Shown: piece after piece, positions 1-8,325 of the stretch | How positions within the stretch are numbered: position 1 is the first letter of the stretch | Layout: each line of letters begins with the position of its first letter | DNA from: Streptomyces sp. NBC_00557 | Lineage (GTDB): Bacteria; Actinomycetota; Actinomycetes; Streptomycetales; Streptomycetaceae | Length of the DNA: 64,000 bases | Direction of reading: 5' to 3' | Assembly: GCF_036345995.1 (NCBI RefSeq) | Contig: NZ_CP107796.1 | Coordinates: 3,038,001 to 3,102,000 of the forward strand | The notes under the pieces: generated by a model | Told to the model about the DNA's origin: nothing | What the model saw: only the letters and a program-made list of their open reading frames with translations | Database searches by the model: none | Translations under genes and position numbers: made by a program

Positions 1-454
1 CCAACGGCATGAGAGGTTCTGCCGACGACTTTCCTGGAGGGTGCGTCCCGGGAGGGACCGGTGCCAGGGTGCCGTCTTTCGAGACAGGTGGCGGGTATGT
101 CACCGAACCGTCGCCGTTCACCGTGAACTTGAGCGCCTCGGCGTCTTCCAGGGCCTGCTTCAGCTTGCGCTGAGGTCCTTCCAGGTCAGCGGCGAGGGAC
201 TCCAGCGTCGTCCGGATCAGCCCGCACTCGCTGTGGATGTACTGGTAGTTACGGCTGAGGCGGTCCAGTTCGCCGGCTGCCCGGGTGGCCGTCTCCCCCT
301 TCTGGGTGGAACGGACCGGAATCGTCATCTCCCGGTCGGTGCGGAGCCGGGCGGCGTCCGCGCGGTGACTCACCTTGCCCCAGCCGCCGGCGGCGTCGCG
401 GTACTGGGACAGCTTCAGGTCACGAAGGTGCTGCCATGTGGACACCGGCCTCAC
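1..454 (-). CDS. N-terminal part of a large alpha/beta-hydrolase-type protein (partial)
   Basis: An open frame starts at a GTG at 454 and runs off the left edge without a stop. The visible part (about 151 residues) begins with a Trp-containing stretch (STWQHLRDLKL) and a predicted helical region rich in Arg/Glu/Leu, including the segment LSRNYQYIHSECGLIRT. It ends in a Gly/Ser/Pro-rich linker. From memory this is the usual N-terminus of Streptomyces DUF1023-type alpha/beta hydrolases encoded beside WXG100-like proteins; the catalytic domain would lie outside the window. The GTG overlaps the upstream gene's stop by 4 bp (GTGA), so translation is probably coupled. A downstream in-frame GTG, three codons in, is an alternative start. 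The hydrolase assignment is recall, not seen here. Confidence 0.6.
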   Translation of the reverse strand, partial: MRPVSTWQHLRDLKLSQYRDAAGGWGKVSHRADAARLRTDREMTIPVRSTQKGETATRAAGELDRLSRNYQYIHSECGLIRTTLESLAADLEGPQRKLKQALEDAEALKFTVNGDGSVTYPPPVSKDGTLAPVPPGTHPPGKSSAEPLMPL

Positions 455-882
455 CGGGCCCAGTTCGGGGTGCTGCCGACGGGAACACCGCCCACGCGGC
501 CCGCGACGTGATGGTCCACCTCGCCGAAGTGCTTCCCGGTCGCGGCCAGGGTTTCGCGCAGCCGACCGCACTCGTCCCGGACGGCGGTGAGCCGAGCCTC
601 CCAGGTGGCGCGCACCTCGTTCAGCGCGGCCGGACACTCGAAGCCCACGGCTCCGGCCGCCGTGCCGATGCCGGTCTCCCTGAGGTCGGACAGACCGTTG
701 CCGGTGTCGGAGTGCAGTCCGTCCGCCACGCGCGCCGCGCTGGTCCAGGGTGTCTTGCTGATCCGCAGGTCGGCATCCCGGCTGCCGCCCGCGCCGTTCA
801 CGCTCGCCGGTTGCGGGCGGGTGGGCGCGGTCTTGCCGGTGCGGGGCGGCACACCCACGGCCCTGTCCCAGTCAAATCCCAC
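451..882 (-). CDS. WXG100-like small helical protein
   Basis: This 143-residue frame starts at GTG 882, with a purine-rich stretch (GGGGGAAGG) upstream. After a short Pro/Thr-rich N-terminus it carries a helical region with a central Trp (ISKTPWTSAARVADGL) and a second amphipathic helix (ALNEVRATWEARLTAVRDEC). That size and layout suit the WXG100/ESAT-6-like proteins linked to actinobacterial type VII secretion or to neighbouring toxin-like hydrolases. The next gene starts inside its stop codon, so the two form one translation unit. No ESX core genes are visible, so export by a type VII system is inference. The start could lie further downstream. Confidence 0.6.
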   Translation of the reverse strand: MGFDWDRAVGVPPRTGKTAPTRPQPASVNGAGGSRDADLRISKTPWTSAARVADGLHSDTGNGLSDLRETGIGTAAGAVGFECPAALNEVRATWEARLTAVRDECGRLRETLAATGKHFGEVDHHVAGRVGGVPVGSTPNWAR

Positions 883-1561
883 GCGCCGGCCCTTCCCCCA
901 TCATGCGCGGTACCTCCCCGCGTCTCTCCTGCGCTGTCGAGTCGGAGTTCAGTGCGCTGCCGCACTGCTGCGCCGACCGAGGAGGACATTAGCTACTTTC
1001 TGTGATCGACCGTTCCGTATCAGTCATCACCCCTGTCTGGGTGTTCGCCGCCAGATCGCGCAGTCGCCAGTCGGCTGAGGGGCGCATGGTCGGAGCAGGA
1101 ACGATTCCTGCATGGCGGCTGCCGCGCGGCATCAATTGGCCAAAAAGCGACTAGATCTGGCGCGCATCCCGCCGAACAGCCAACGGCGGCCGAGAACGGG
1201 ACCGTCCTGCCGGAACCGTCCTTCCGGAACATGCCACCTCGAACTGCGGCGGCTCTGGGAGTCGCTGAGCCCCCGAGGCCCGAGACCTGAGGCGAACTGT
1301 GGCTCCGGCACAAGGACGATCTGGCGACTTCCTCCGCGGCCACGTCACGCAGCGCGGTGGTGTCGTGCATCATCCTGTGCGCGTCCAGATCGAGAGTCGT
1401 CCAGCGCGGCGGAGGTAGTCGTCCATGTTCCGTGGGGCATCCGTGTACGGTGCAGCACTACGGCCTCTGCGTCGGGGCACCGGGTCGGGGTCGCTTCCGG
1501 CCCCCGTCGATCCCGGACGAGACGGCACGCGTACGGACATCGGTCGCAACGGGGACGCCCG
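883..1561. other. Intergenic stretch without a convincing gene
   Basis: About 680 bp. Several frames stay open here, but their third-codon-position composition is not biased and their translations are Arg/Ser/Pro-rich without recognisable motifs. On the minus strand around 1340-1460, short pieces look protein-like in changing frames (for example LRDVAAEEVARSS), which could be the remains of a decayed gene that I cannot identify. No hairpin or clear promoter was found. Confidence 0.4.
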
Positions 1562-2094
1562 GTGAGGTACGCGCGCACGGGCAGGTCCGTGCTCCTGGGT
1601 GTTCTGTGCGCCGCGCTGCTGTGCGCTCTGGCGAGTTGTTCGTCTCCTGACCCGGACTCCTCGGTGCGTGGGTCGGGACGTGGGAAGCGGATTCCGTACT
1701 GGGTGCCGGGGAAGACGCCTACGCAGGTTGCCCGGTCTATGAACGTGACGATTCCGGCGCGGGCCGCCGACCTCAGAGCCGCTTACCAGAGAGGGTTCCA
1801 GGACGACAACGTGTTGCTCGCCTTCACGCTGCCCAAGTCCGACACCCGCGCCTTCATCCGGAGCTGGATCTCGAGAGCCCCCTGTTGCACCGGGATGCCC
1901 CCGTCACCTCGGGAAAGGGGCACACCCCGACCACCCCGTTCGCCCATCTCGGTCTGAAGGAGCCGGAGACACTGGCCGACGTCACGGAAGGGCCGGTATG
2001 CACGGTGTGCGACGGGGAGTTGGACTGGCTGATCATCGCCGTGCATCCGATCGACGCCCAGCGGGACCAGGTGTACCTCAGCGGCGCCGTCTAG
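1562..2094 (+). pseudogene. Small lipoprotein gene interrupted by a frameshift
   Basis: A GTG at 1562, behind a GGGGA sequence, opens a frame with a basic N-terminus, a hydrophobic segment and a lipobox-like LASC, as in secreted lipoproteins. The frame is protein-like through residues DDNVLLAFTLPKSDTRAFI. Near 1855-1865 it turns into an Arg/Pro-rich tail ending at 1957. The sensible continuation (ELDLESPLLHRDAPVTSG, then TTPFAHLGLKEPETL and a C-terminal Cys pair in CTVCDG) lies in another frame and stops at 2094. A single-base indel near 1860 would join the two halves into one lipoprotein of roughly 177 residues. It could be a real mutation or a sequencing error. Function unknown. Confidence 0.7.
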
Positions 2095-2112
2095 CAGGCG
2101 CGCTCACCCGGG

Positions 2113-2727
2113 TCATCCCTGCGTGCGCGGGAACGACACCTCCACGCGGCGGTTCTTCCGGCGACCCTCCTCCGTGGAGTTGTCGGCGATGGGGTACTGC
2201 TCGCCGTAACCGCGGACCTCGAAGGTGATGTCCGGGGCGTTCAGGTCCTGGTCGAGGACCGCCTGTACGGCGTTGGCGCGCTGCCTGGACAGGACGTCGC
2301 CGTGGGCGGCGGAGCCGAGGTTGTCGGTGAAGCCGAAGACGCGGACCTGCGTCGCGTTCTGCTTCTTGATCTCCTCGGCGATCGTGGCGATGCGGGACCT
2401 GGCCTCGTCGCCGAGCTTGGCGCTGTCCTTGCTGAAGAGGACTTCCGCCTGGAGTGCGAAGGTCACGTCGGCGTTGGTGTCCTCCCGGCGTTCGTCGCCG
2501 CTCTGGTCCTCCACGACCGACTTGATGTCCAGCACCTTCGGCGCGGCCAGCGTGGCGCCCTCGGGGAGCTTCAGGTCGGGGTCCTTGGGATCGATCTTCA
2601 CCGGGGCCGCGGCGGAGGGCGCCGTGTCCGGGGGCTGGCTGGGGTCGGTGTCGTCGGCCCGGGCGGGGGTGACGGTGAGGAGGAGGGCGGCGGCGGTGAG
2701 GGTGAGAGCGAGGCGGGGCGTGGTCAC
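2113..2727 (-). CDS. Secreted OmpA-domain protein of the Tad locus
   Basis: A 204-residue protein starting at GTG 2727, 7 bp after the stop of the preceding lipoprotein gene. It has a signal peptide (hydrophobic core about residues 6-23, cleavage near ARA), an acidic/Pro-rich linker, and a C-terminal OmpA-like domain from about residue 85. The domain carries the peptidoglycan-binding signatures (VFGFTDNLGSAAHGDVLSRQRA and a C-terminal GEQYPIADNSTEEGRRKNRRVEV block). OmpA-like domains bind diaminopimelate-containing peptidoglycan, so this product probably anchors part of the pilus machinery in the wall. It is the last gene of the leftward Tad operon. The anchoring role is inferred from domain and position. 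Confidence 0.88.
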   Translation of the reverse strand: MTTPRLALTLTAAALLLTVTPARADDTDPSQPPDTAPSAAAPVKIDPKDPDLKLPEGATLAAPKVLDIKSVVEDQSGDERREDTNADVTFALQAEVLFSKDSAKLGDEARSRIATIAEEIKKQNATQVRVFGFTDNLGSAAHGDVLSRQRANAVQAVLDQDLNAPDITFEVRGYGEQYPIADNSTEEGRRKNRRVEVSFPRTQG

Positions 2728-2734
2728 TTCGGCC

Positions 2735-3316
2735 TCACCCGGAGATCTTGATGGTGGCGGAGGTGAAGGTGGGGAGTTGGAACTCCACCTCGGACGTGTT
2801 CGCCGGAGGGGCCGGGAACTGCATGAAGACGGCCAAGGTGTCGCCGGCCTTGAGTGTCGAGAAGCCCGTGGTCGTCAGCGGACGGCCCTCGGTGTCCCGC
2901 AGCACGTAGTAGCGCTTCTTGCCCTGCGGGTCGACCAGCGTGGCCCCGCCCAGGGATCTGCCGTTCTTGATGATCTCGGTTTCGTTGCCGCTCAGGGCGG
3001 AGGGGATGACGACGGTCTGGGCCCCGTCGTTCTTCAGTGTGCCGTTGACGGTGACGAATCCGCCGGAGTCGCGCTGAGCGGAGGCGATCTGGAGGAGCAG
3101 CCCGGCCGACCCCTTCAACTCGGCCAGCGGTTGCTCCGACTGCCCCTCCTGAGTACTCGGACCGGAGCCGCCCGTCCTCGAGGTGGACGCCGAATGGTCC
3201 GGCTTCTTGTCGTCCCCGCCGCCTCCACCGCAACCGGCCACGCCGACGGCCAGACCAGCCGCAACGGCCAATGCGACCATCCCCTTGCGGGCCCTCGCAG
3301 TGAACCGCATGCTCAT
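2735..3316 (-). CDS. Secreted lipoprotein of the Tad locus
   Basis: A 193-residue product. The ATG at 3316 was chosen because it follows a GGAAGCGGAG ribosome-binding site and opens a basic N-terminus, a hydrophobic stretch and a lipobox (VGVAGC) followed by a Gly run; longer forms of the frame read through the upstream gene. The mature part has a Ser/Thr/Gly linker and a beta-rich domain of about 130 residues (for example GGFVTVNGTLKNDG and GDTLAVFMQFPAPP) resembling DUF4352/immunoglobulin-like lipoprotein folds. It sits between a TadE/TadG-like gene and the OmpA-domain gene in one operon, so it is probably an outer-face component of the pilus system. Molecular function unknown. Confidence 0.85.
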   Translation of the reverse strand: MSMRFTARARKGMVALAVAAGLAVGVAGCGGGGGDDKKPDHSASTSRTGGSGPSTQEGQSEQPLAELKGSAGLLLQIASAQRDSGGFVTVNGTLKNDGAQTVVIPSALSGNETEIIKNGRSLGGATLVDPQGKKRYYVLRDTEGRPLTTTGFSTLKAGDTLAVFMQFPAPPANTSEVEFQLPTFTSATIKISG

Positions 3317-3350
3317 CGCTCCGCTTCCTTCGTCATTGGTCGTTCGCTCG

Positions 3351-3935
3351 TCAGTCGGCCAGGTGGACGTCGAAGAGGTCTTCGGGCTTCGGCAGCCCCG
3401 TCGTGTCATCCGGCTCGAGGTGCCAGACCTTGTCCCTGCAGGTGAGTTGGAGCGGGGCGTCGCCGCCGCCACCCGCGTCGGGAGGGTTGCAGAGAGGCTC
3501 GATCTCGGCCGTGGCGGAGGCCTTCGACCTGTAGTTCTCCGAGCCCGGTACGACGGACCGCCCGACGGACTTGTTGGTCCGCACGTCGACACGCCACTTC
3601 AGCAGCCCCGGCGCAAAGCAGTCACTCAGCGCGGCATCGTTCTGCGCGGCGAGTCGGCCCGCACGCCCACAGGGGTCGTCGAACGTCACGCGGCCCTCGA
3701 AGATGTCCTGCCACTTGGTGGGGTCGGCGAGCACCTTCACCCACTGGGCCGTGAGTTGGTCGCGCTCGTTCTGCGCCGCCGCGAGCGCCGCCGCGTCGGC
3801 CGCCGTCTGTGCGCCGCTCCGGTTCACTGACGCCTGGCCGACCGCAAGGTAGGCCAACGCGAGAAAGAGCAGGCCCGCCACCACCGTGATGTAGATGGGG
3901 AAGGCCTGCCCTGCGTCGCGGTGTGGAGGATTCAG
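3351..3935 (-). CDS. TadE/TadG-like pilus assembly protein
   Basis: About 194 residues with one N-terminal membrane helix (PIYITVVAGLLFLALAYLAVG) followed by an Ala-rich stretch (NRSGAQTAADAAALAAAQ) typical of Tad pseudopilins and TadG-like proteins. The remainder is an extracellular domain with several Cys. The segment before the helix (DAGQAFPIY) resembles a prepilin cleavage site, but the usual Glu at +5 is replaced by Pro. The start is unclear. No ATG or GTG lies at the expected place, and a CTG at 3935 that overlaps the pilin stop (CTGA) fits best. It follows the Flp pilin gene directly and is probably made by coupled translation. Confidence 0.8.
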   Translation of the reverse strand: MNPPHRDAGQAFPIYITVVAGLLFLALAYLAVGQASVNRSGAQTAADAAALAAAQNERDQLTAQWVKVLADPTKWQDIFEGRVTFDDPCGRAGRLAAQNDAALSDCFAPGLLKWRVDVRTNKSVGRSVVPGSENYRSKASATAEIEPLCNPPDAGGGGDAPLQLTCRDKVWHLEPDDTTGLPKPEDLFDVHLAD

Positions 3936-4129
3936 CCGCCGGTGACCTCGGCGATCTTGTTCGTGATCGCGTCGTAGATCGACTGTCCGATGCTCGTGCC
4001 CGTGATCGCCAACACGATCGCCACCACCACCGCGATGATGCCGAGGTACTCCACCGCGGTCTGCCCCTTGTCGCTGCGGGCGACGCGGGCCTGCAGATAC
4101 GCGACGGTGGTGTTGAACCAGTTGCTCAT
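3932..4129 (-). CDS. Flp-family type IVb pilin
   Basis: A 65-residue protein starting at ATG 4129 after an AGGGGACC ribosome-binding site. It has the short basic leader and Flp signature: a Gly followed by QTAVEY (Glu +5, Tyr +6 after the predicted cleavage Gly) and a hydrophobic helix (LGIIAVVVAIVLAITG). Flp pilins are the major subunit of Tad pili; the prepilin peptidase cuts after the Gly and the helices pack into the fibre. A 125-bp gap separates it from the response-regulator gene upstream, longer than other gaps in the operon, so it may have its own promoter. No prepilin peptidase gene is visible in the window. Confidence 0.92.
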   Translation of the reverse strand: MSNWFNTTVAYLQARVARSDKGQTAVEYLGIIAVVVAIVLAITGTSIGQSIYDAITNKIAEVTGG

Positions 4130-4254
4130 GGTGGTCCCCTCCGGGTTCGCCTCCGATCCGGACAACGTAGGCCGGAACACGGCGCCCTCCCGAGGGCCCC
4201 AGGACCCAACCCCGGACCCATTCCCCCAACCACGCGCTCCCCCACGCGCCCACC

Positions 4255-5007
4255 TCACGCCACCCCCAGCCACTTCGCGGCCGCCTGGGAGCGGCTGGTG
4301 CTCTGGAGTTTGGCGAAGATGCGGTTGATGTGGTTCTTGACCGTCTTCTCGGAGATGAAGCAGGCGGCGGCGATCTGCTGGTTGGTCATGCCGGACGCGA
4401 TGAGGTCCATGATCTCCGCCTCCCTCGTGCTCAGCCGGAAACGTGAACGGAACGACTTTCCCACGGATGATTGCATTTGCGAAAGGGGGTGAGGGGTGGT
4501 TTCCCCCAAAAAATCGGCTACTTGACGCTCGGGCTGTGCACTCGCACTCCCCCGCAACTCCGTCAGCAACGCCTTCGCCGCGCCCGGCGTCACATGCGGC
4601 CGCCCCTCCCGGACGTCCCGTACCGCGCGCACCAGTTGCTCGGTCGTGAACTCGCCGTGCACCAGGTATCCCCCTGCCCCCAGCCGCAGTGCCTCCCGTA
4701 CGGTCTCCGTCTCGTGGCTGTACGTGAGCATCATGACCGGCGCCAGCCGTACCAGGTGCGGCAATGCGGAGATTCCGTCGACGCCGGGCATGCGGACGTC
4801 GAGGAGGACGACGTCCGGGCGGTGCCGCAGGGCCGCCTCGTACGCCTCGCGGCCGTCCGTCGCCTCCGCCACCACCGTGGTGTCCTCGCGGCCCGAGAGC
4901 AGGGCCGTCAGGCCCGCCCGGACCACCGGGTTGTCGTCGGCCACCAGCAGCCGCAGCGGCGGTGCGGCCGGCGCCGGTGACGCCGGCCAGGGGTGGGTGT
5001 GCTGCAT
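4255..5007 (-). CDS. NarL/FixJ-family response regulator
   Basis: A 250-residue protein from ATG 5007 (ribosome-binding site AGGAGG). The receiver domain spans about residues 18-135, with the acidic pair DD at 24-25 and the phospho-acceptor Asp70 in LLDVRMPG. A LuxR-type helix-turn-helix spans about residues 185-248 (LSTREAEIMDLIASG, SEKTVKNHINRIFAKL). The gene lies 14 bp after the cognate histidine kinase and just upstream of the Flp pilin gene, so it probably controls pilus expression. The linker between domains is longer than usual. Pairing with the kinase is inferred from adjacency and shared family type. Confidence 0.93.
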   Translation of the reverse strand: MQHTHPWPASPAPAAPPLRLLVADDNPVVRAGLTALLSGREDTTVVAEATDGREAYEAALRHRPDVVLLDVRMPGVDGISALPHLVRLAPVMMLTYSHETETVREALRLGAGGYLVHGEFTTEQLVRAVRDVREGRPHVTPGAAKALLTELRGSASAQPERQVADFLGETTPHPLSQMQSSVGKSFRSRFRLSTREAEIMDLIASGMTNQQIAAACFISEKTVKNHINRIFAKLQSTSRSQAAAKWLGVA

Positions 5008-5021
5008 GATCCGGCCTCCTC

Positions 5022-6464
5022 TCAGGCTTCCCGGGGTGCGGGGTCGGGGCGGTTCAGGGCCGACAGCGGGAGTTCCACGCGGACTTCCGTGCCCCGTGCG
5101 TGGCCGCCGCGGCCGATGCGGATGCGGGCCCCGATCTGGGCGGCCCGCTCGACCATGCCGAGCAGGCCGAAGTGGCCGGCGTCGCGGAGGTGTTCGAGGG
5201 TGGTGTCCGGCGGGAGGCCCCGGCCGTCGTCGTGGATCGTGAGGCGCAGGAGGTCTCCGTGGAGCGCCGCTCGTACCTCGACCCGGGTCGCGGACGCGTG
5301 CCGGTGGGCGTTCTCCAGCGCCTCCGCGGTGATGGAGAGCAGGGGGCGGGCCAGGGACGGTGGCACCGCGGGGAGGGGGGCGTCCGGACCGGTGGGCCAG
5401 TGGTGGGTCGCACGGAGGCCGGTGCGGGCCGTGAAGCGGGCCAGCTCCTGGGCGAGTTGCTGCCACAGGGGCTGCGTCTCCGGGTGATCGGCCGGTTCGC
5501 GGCGCAGGTCCGCCAGGAGGTCCCGGGACTCCGCGGCGGCCCGGCGTGCCGAGCGGGCGACCAGTTCCGCCTGGCGGCGGATGCGGTCGGGGTCGGGGGC
5601 GGCGGAGGAGGCCGTGGCCGCCAGGCCGTCCGCGGCGAGGGCCACGCCGTACAGGGTCTTGGCCACGGAGTCGTGCATCTCGCGGGCCAGCCGGGCGCGT
5701 TCCGCGCTCACCGCCTCCGCCGCAGCGAGCCGGGCCTGAACCGTTGTCAGGGCGTGGGTCGCGGCGCCGAAGCGGAGCATCAGGCCCCGCAGGGTGGAGC
5801 CCATGGCGCCGGAGATCACGCACAGGCCGGGCAGCAGGAGCGCCTCGGCGACCGGGGCGTGCCGGTCGGCCTTCAGGGTGGCGTGGACCAGCAGCAGGAT
5901 CAGGGACTGGAGGGAGGCGAAGCAGGCCGCGCCGCGCCAGCTGTAGAGGAGGCCGGCGAGGAGCGGGGTGCAGACGCTGACGTAGGCGAGGGTGGTGTCC
6001 GGGCCGGCGGAGATCAGGAGGAAGGACGCGAAGAGGGTGTCGGCCGCAAGCAGGCTGGGGTGGCGGAGCAGGAGGGGGCCGAAGCGTTCCCAGTCGCGGA
6101 AGAGGACGTAGGACACCATGGAGGTGACGACCACGGCCGCGCCGACCAGGCGAACGCCGAGGCCCGGGGCCGCGTGGAGCAGTGCTGCGGGGGCGGCCAG
6201 GGCGATCATGGCCAGGCGGAAGCCGAAGACCTGGCGGCACATGGCCTGCAGGGCGCGGATCTGGAGCTTCTCCGAGGGTTCCGCCGCGCGCGAGCCGCCC
6301 GCCGCGCAGGCGGCCTGGAGCCCTCCCACCGGTACGGCGGTGCCGGGGTCCGCTGCGCCGGTCGTCCCCCGGCGGCGTACGGCCCGGGCGACGGCCGCGC
6401 GCAGGCGGCCCGCGGCACCGGAGAGCCCTCCTGTGCCGCGTCGCGTCAGGCCCGCCACCGTCAC
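5022..6464 (-). CDS. Sensor histidine kinase (NarL-type partner, HisKA_3)
   Basis: 480 residues from GTG 6464, 7 bp after the tadC stop. An N-terminal Arg/Ala-rich cytoplasmic stretch is followed by about five or six predicted membrane helices (residues about 80-225). A HisKA_3 dimerisation domain follows, with the phospho-acceptor His264 in REMHDSVAKTLYG, then an HATPase domain with the N-box (EALENAHRHA) and a G-box (DDGRGLPP). It has no large external sensor domain, so any signal is probably sensed in or near the membrane. It forms a two-component system with the next gene inside the Tad operon, an arrangement that would tie pilus production to an envelope signal. Confidence 0.92.
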   Translation of the reverse strand: MTVAGLTRRGTGGLSGAAGRLRAAVARAVRRRGTTGAADPGTAVPVGGLQAACAAGGSRAAEPSEKLQIRALQAMCRQVFGFRLAMIALAAPAALLHAAPGLGVRLVGAAVVVTSMVSYVLFRDWERFGPLLLRHPSLLAADTLFASFLLISAGPDTTLAYVSVCTPLLAGLLYSWRGAACFASLQSLILLLVHATLKADRHAPVAEALLLPGLCVISGAMGSTLRGLMLRFGAATHALTTVQARLAAAEAVSAERARLAREMHDSVAKTLYGVALAADGLAATASSAAPDPDRIRRQAELVARSARRAAAESRDLLADLRREPADHPETQPLWQQLAQELARFTARTGLRATHHWPTGPDAPLPAVPPSLARPLLSITAEALENAHRHASATRVEVRAALHGDLLRLTIHDDGRGLPPDTTLEHLRDAGHFGLLGMVERAAQIGARIRIGRGGHARGTEVRVELPLSALNRPDPAPREA

Positions 6465-6471
6465 GTCCGCC

Positions 6472-7362
6472 TCACTTCCCCGTGAGCGAGCCGAAGTCCA
6501 CGCCGGAGCCGAGGATCAGGCCGGCGCCCAGCAGCAGCATCGTGGCCGGGACCATGAAGGTGGTGATCATCAGCGTGGCCTTGGGCACCGCGCGGGCGGC
6601 CTTGCGGCGGGCGTTCTGGGCGTCGGTGCGGCGCATGTCCTTCGCCAGGGAGACGAGGGTGTCGACGATCGGCGCGCCCAGTTCCTCCCCCTGCTGCAGC
6701 GCGGTCACGAACATCGCCACCTGCTCGGAGTCGTTCCTCCTGCGCAGCTCCGCGAAGGCCTGGCGGCGGCTCATGCCGAGGTCCATCTGGCGCAGGGTGA
6801 TGCGCAGTTCGTCCGCCCAGGGTCCCTCGTAGCGGGAGGCCACGCGGTCCAGGGCCTGGCGGAAGCCGAGGCCGGCGCTCACCACCACCGCGAGCACGTC
6901 GAGGAAGTCCGGCAGGGTGCGCTCGATGACGTCCTTGCGGACCCGGATCGCCGACCAGATGCCGACCTCCGTCCAGAAGGCGCCGAACAGGAGCAGCAGC
7001 AGAGCTACGAACCACTGGCCCCGCAGCAGGAACACCAGGCAGCCGACCGCGCCCAGTGCGCCGTACACCGCGCGGCGGGCCGCGTAGCGGTCGATGGTCA
7101 GGCCGCCGGGGTTGCCCGCGAGGTCGATCCTGCGGCGGTACTTGGCGACCAGGCGGGGGCCCATCAGGCGCAGCACGGCGGGGGCGTAGCGCATGCCCAT
7201 GCGGTCGACGACCGAGCCGACCGCGCCGGTGCGGGTGGCGCCGACCTCCAGGGCCACGGCGAGGTCGCCGGGGAGCTTGGCGTCCGCGCGGTACATGCGG
7301 ACGCCGGCGAAGGCGCCCCAGACGCCGAGGCCCATCAGCAGGGCGAGCAGGAATCCGGTCAC
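6472..7362 (-). CDS. tadC: TadC-like inner-membrane pilus assembly platform protein
   Basis: 296 residues with an N-terminal membrane helix, a T2SSF (GspF-like) domain in the middle (DFLDVLAVVVSAGLGFRQALDRVA, then ALQQGEELGAPIVDTL), and C-terminal membrane helices. TadB and TadC form the membrane platform that couples the ATPase CpaF/TadA to pilin polymerisation. The gene follows tadB by 13 bp and precedes the histidine kinase. Length and helix layout match TadC homologues. Assignment as TadC rather than TadB rests on order and on the helix at the extreme N-terminus. Confidence 0.92.
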   Translation of the reverse strand: MTGFLLALLMGLGVWGAFAGVRMYRADAKLPGDLAVALEVGATRTGAVGSVVDRMGMRYAPAVLRLMGPRLVAKYRRRIDLAGNPGGLTIDRYAARRAVYGALGAVGCLVFLLRGQWFVALLLLLFGAFWTEVGIWSAIRVRKDVIERTLPDFLDVLAVVVSAGLGFRQALDRVASRYEGPWADELRITLRQMDLGMSRRQAFAELRRRNDSEQVAMFVTALQQGEELGAPIVDTLVSLAKDMRRTDAQNARRKAARAVPKATLMITTFMVPATMLLLGAGLILGSGVDFGSLTGK

Positions 7363-7375
7363 CGGGCCGCCTCCC

Positions 7376-8320
7376 TCACACGTCGATCCGGCTCAGGCGC
7401 CGGATGAGGACGAATCCGACGGCGTACATCGCGAACGCGACGAGCACGCAGGCCTGGCCGACCGGCGAGCCGGTCATACGGGCGAGCGCGCCGTCCTTCA
7501 CGCCGTTCATCAGGAACAGCGCGCCGACGCCGAGGACGGGGACGGCGTACGACGTCATGGTCACCTGGCTGAGCTGGGTGCGGATCTCGCGCCGGGTCTC
7601 CTTGCGTTCCTCCAGGGTTTCGGTGAGGTTGCGCAGGGCGGAGACGACCTGGCCGCCGGCGCGGTTGGACAGCACCAGGGTGGTGACCAGGACGACCAGT
7701 TCGCGGGAGGGGAGGCGGTCGGCCAGCTCGCCCAGGGCGTCGTCCAGGGACTGTCCGAGGGCCAGCTGGTCGGCGACCTTGGCCAGTTCCTCGCCCGCGG
7801 GGGCCTCCAGTTCCTCGGCCGCCATGCCGATCGCGGTGCGCAGGGCGAGGCCCGCCTGGGTGGCGTTGGCCAGGATGCGGGCGAGTTCGGGGAGTTGGCC
7901 GATGAAGCGTTCGATGCGCTTCTGGCGCTGCCAGTTGAGGAACTGCACCGCGGCCCAGATGCCCAGGAGGCCGGCGAGCGGGCCGAAGAAGGGGGCCAGG
8001 GTGGCCTGGCCGATCAGCCAGAGCGCGGCGACGGCCGTGAGCATGGTGGCGAAGAACTCACCCGGGGTGACGTCCAGTCCGGTCGCGGCGAGGCGCAGTT
8101 CGAGCCGGCGGCCGAGGCGGGTGCGGCGCAGCCGCCGGTCCAGGTCGCGGAAGCGGCGTCTGCGGCCGGTGGCCGGGGCGGGGCCGGTGTGGGTGAGCCG
8201 GTCCACGAGGGCGGCGCGCCGGGCCCGGCCCGAGGCGTAGGCGTGCACTCCGGCCACCGCCAGGACGCAGGTCAGCAGCGTCACACCGGTGGTGAGCTGG
8301 ACGAGGGTGTGGAGTTCCAT
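7376..8320 (-). CDS. tadB: TadB-like inner-membrane pilus assembly platform protein
   Basis: 314 residues. A helix at about 10-28 is followed by an Arg-rich cytoplasmic stretch and two further helices (about 90-130). A T2SSF domain follows (LPELARILANATQAGLALRTAIGMAA, GQSLDDALGELADRLPS), with two C-terminal helices. It is the partner of TadC in the platform of the Tad pilus. It begins 5 bp after the stop of the CpaF/TadA ATPase gene, consistent with one operon and coordinated expression. No missing conserved elements were noted. Confidence 0.92.
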   Translation of the reverse strand: MELHTLVQLTTGVTLLTCVLAVAGVHAYASGRARRAALVDRLTHTGPAPATGRRRRFRDLDRRLRRTRLGRRLELRLAATGLDVTPGEFFATMLTAVAALWLIGQATLAPFFGPLAGLLGIWAAVQFLNWQRQKRIERFIGQLPELARILANATQAGLALRTAIGMAAEELEAPAGEELAKVADQLALGQSLDDALGELADRLPSRELVVLVTTLVLSNRAGGQVVSALRNLTETLEERKETRREIRTQLSQVTMTSYAVPVLGVGALFLMNGVKDGALARMTGSPVGQACVLVAFAMYAVGFVLIRRLSRIDV

Positions 8321-8325
8321 GGGGC

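Noticed and set aside
1112..1561. Long open frame upstream of and in phase with the frameshifted lipoprotein.
   Set aside because: The translation is Arg/Pro/Ser-rich without motifs, while a GTG with signal peptide and lipobox starts at 1562.
5100..6485. Very long open frames on the strand opposite the histidine kinase (also opposite tadB/tadA, cpaE and others).
   Set aside because: They are antisense shadows caused by high G/C at third codon positions; the minus-strand frames carry the family motifs.
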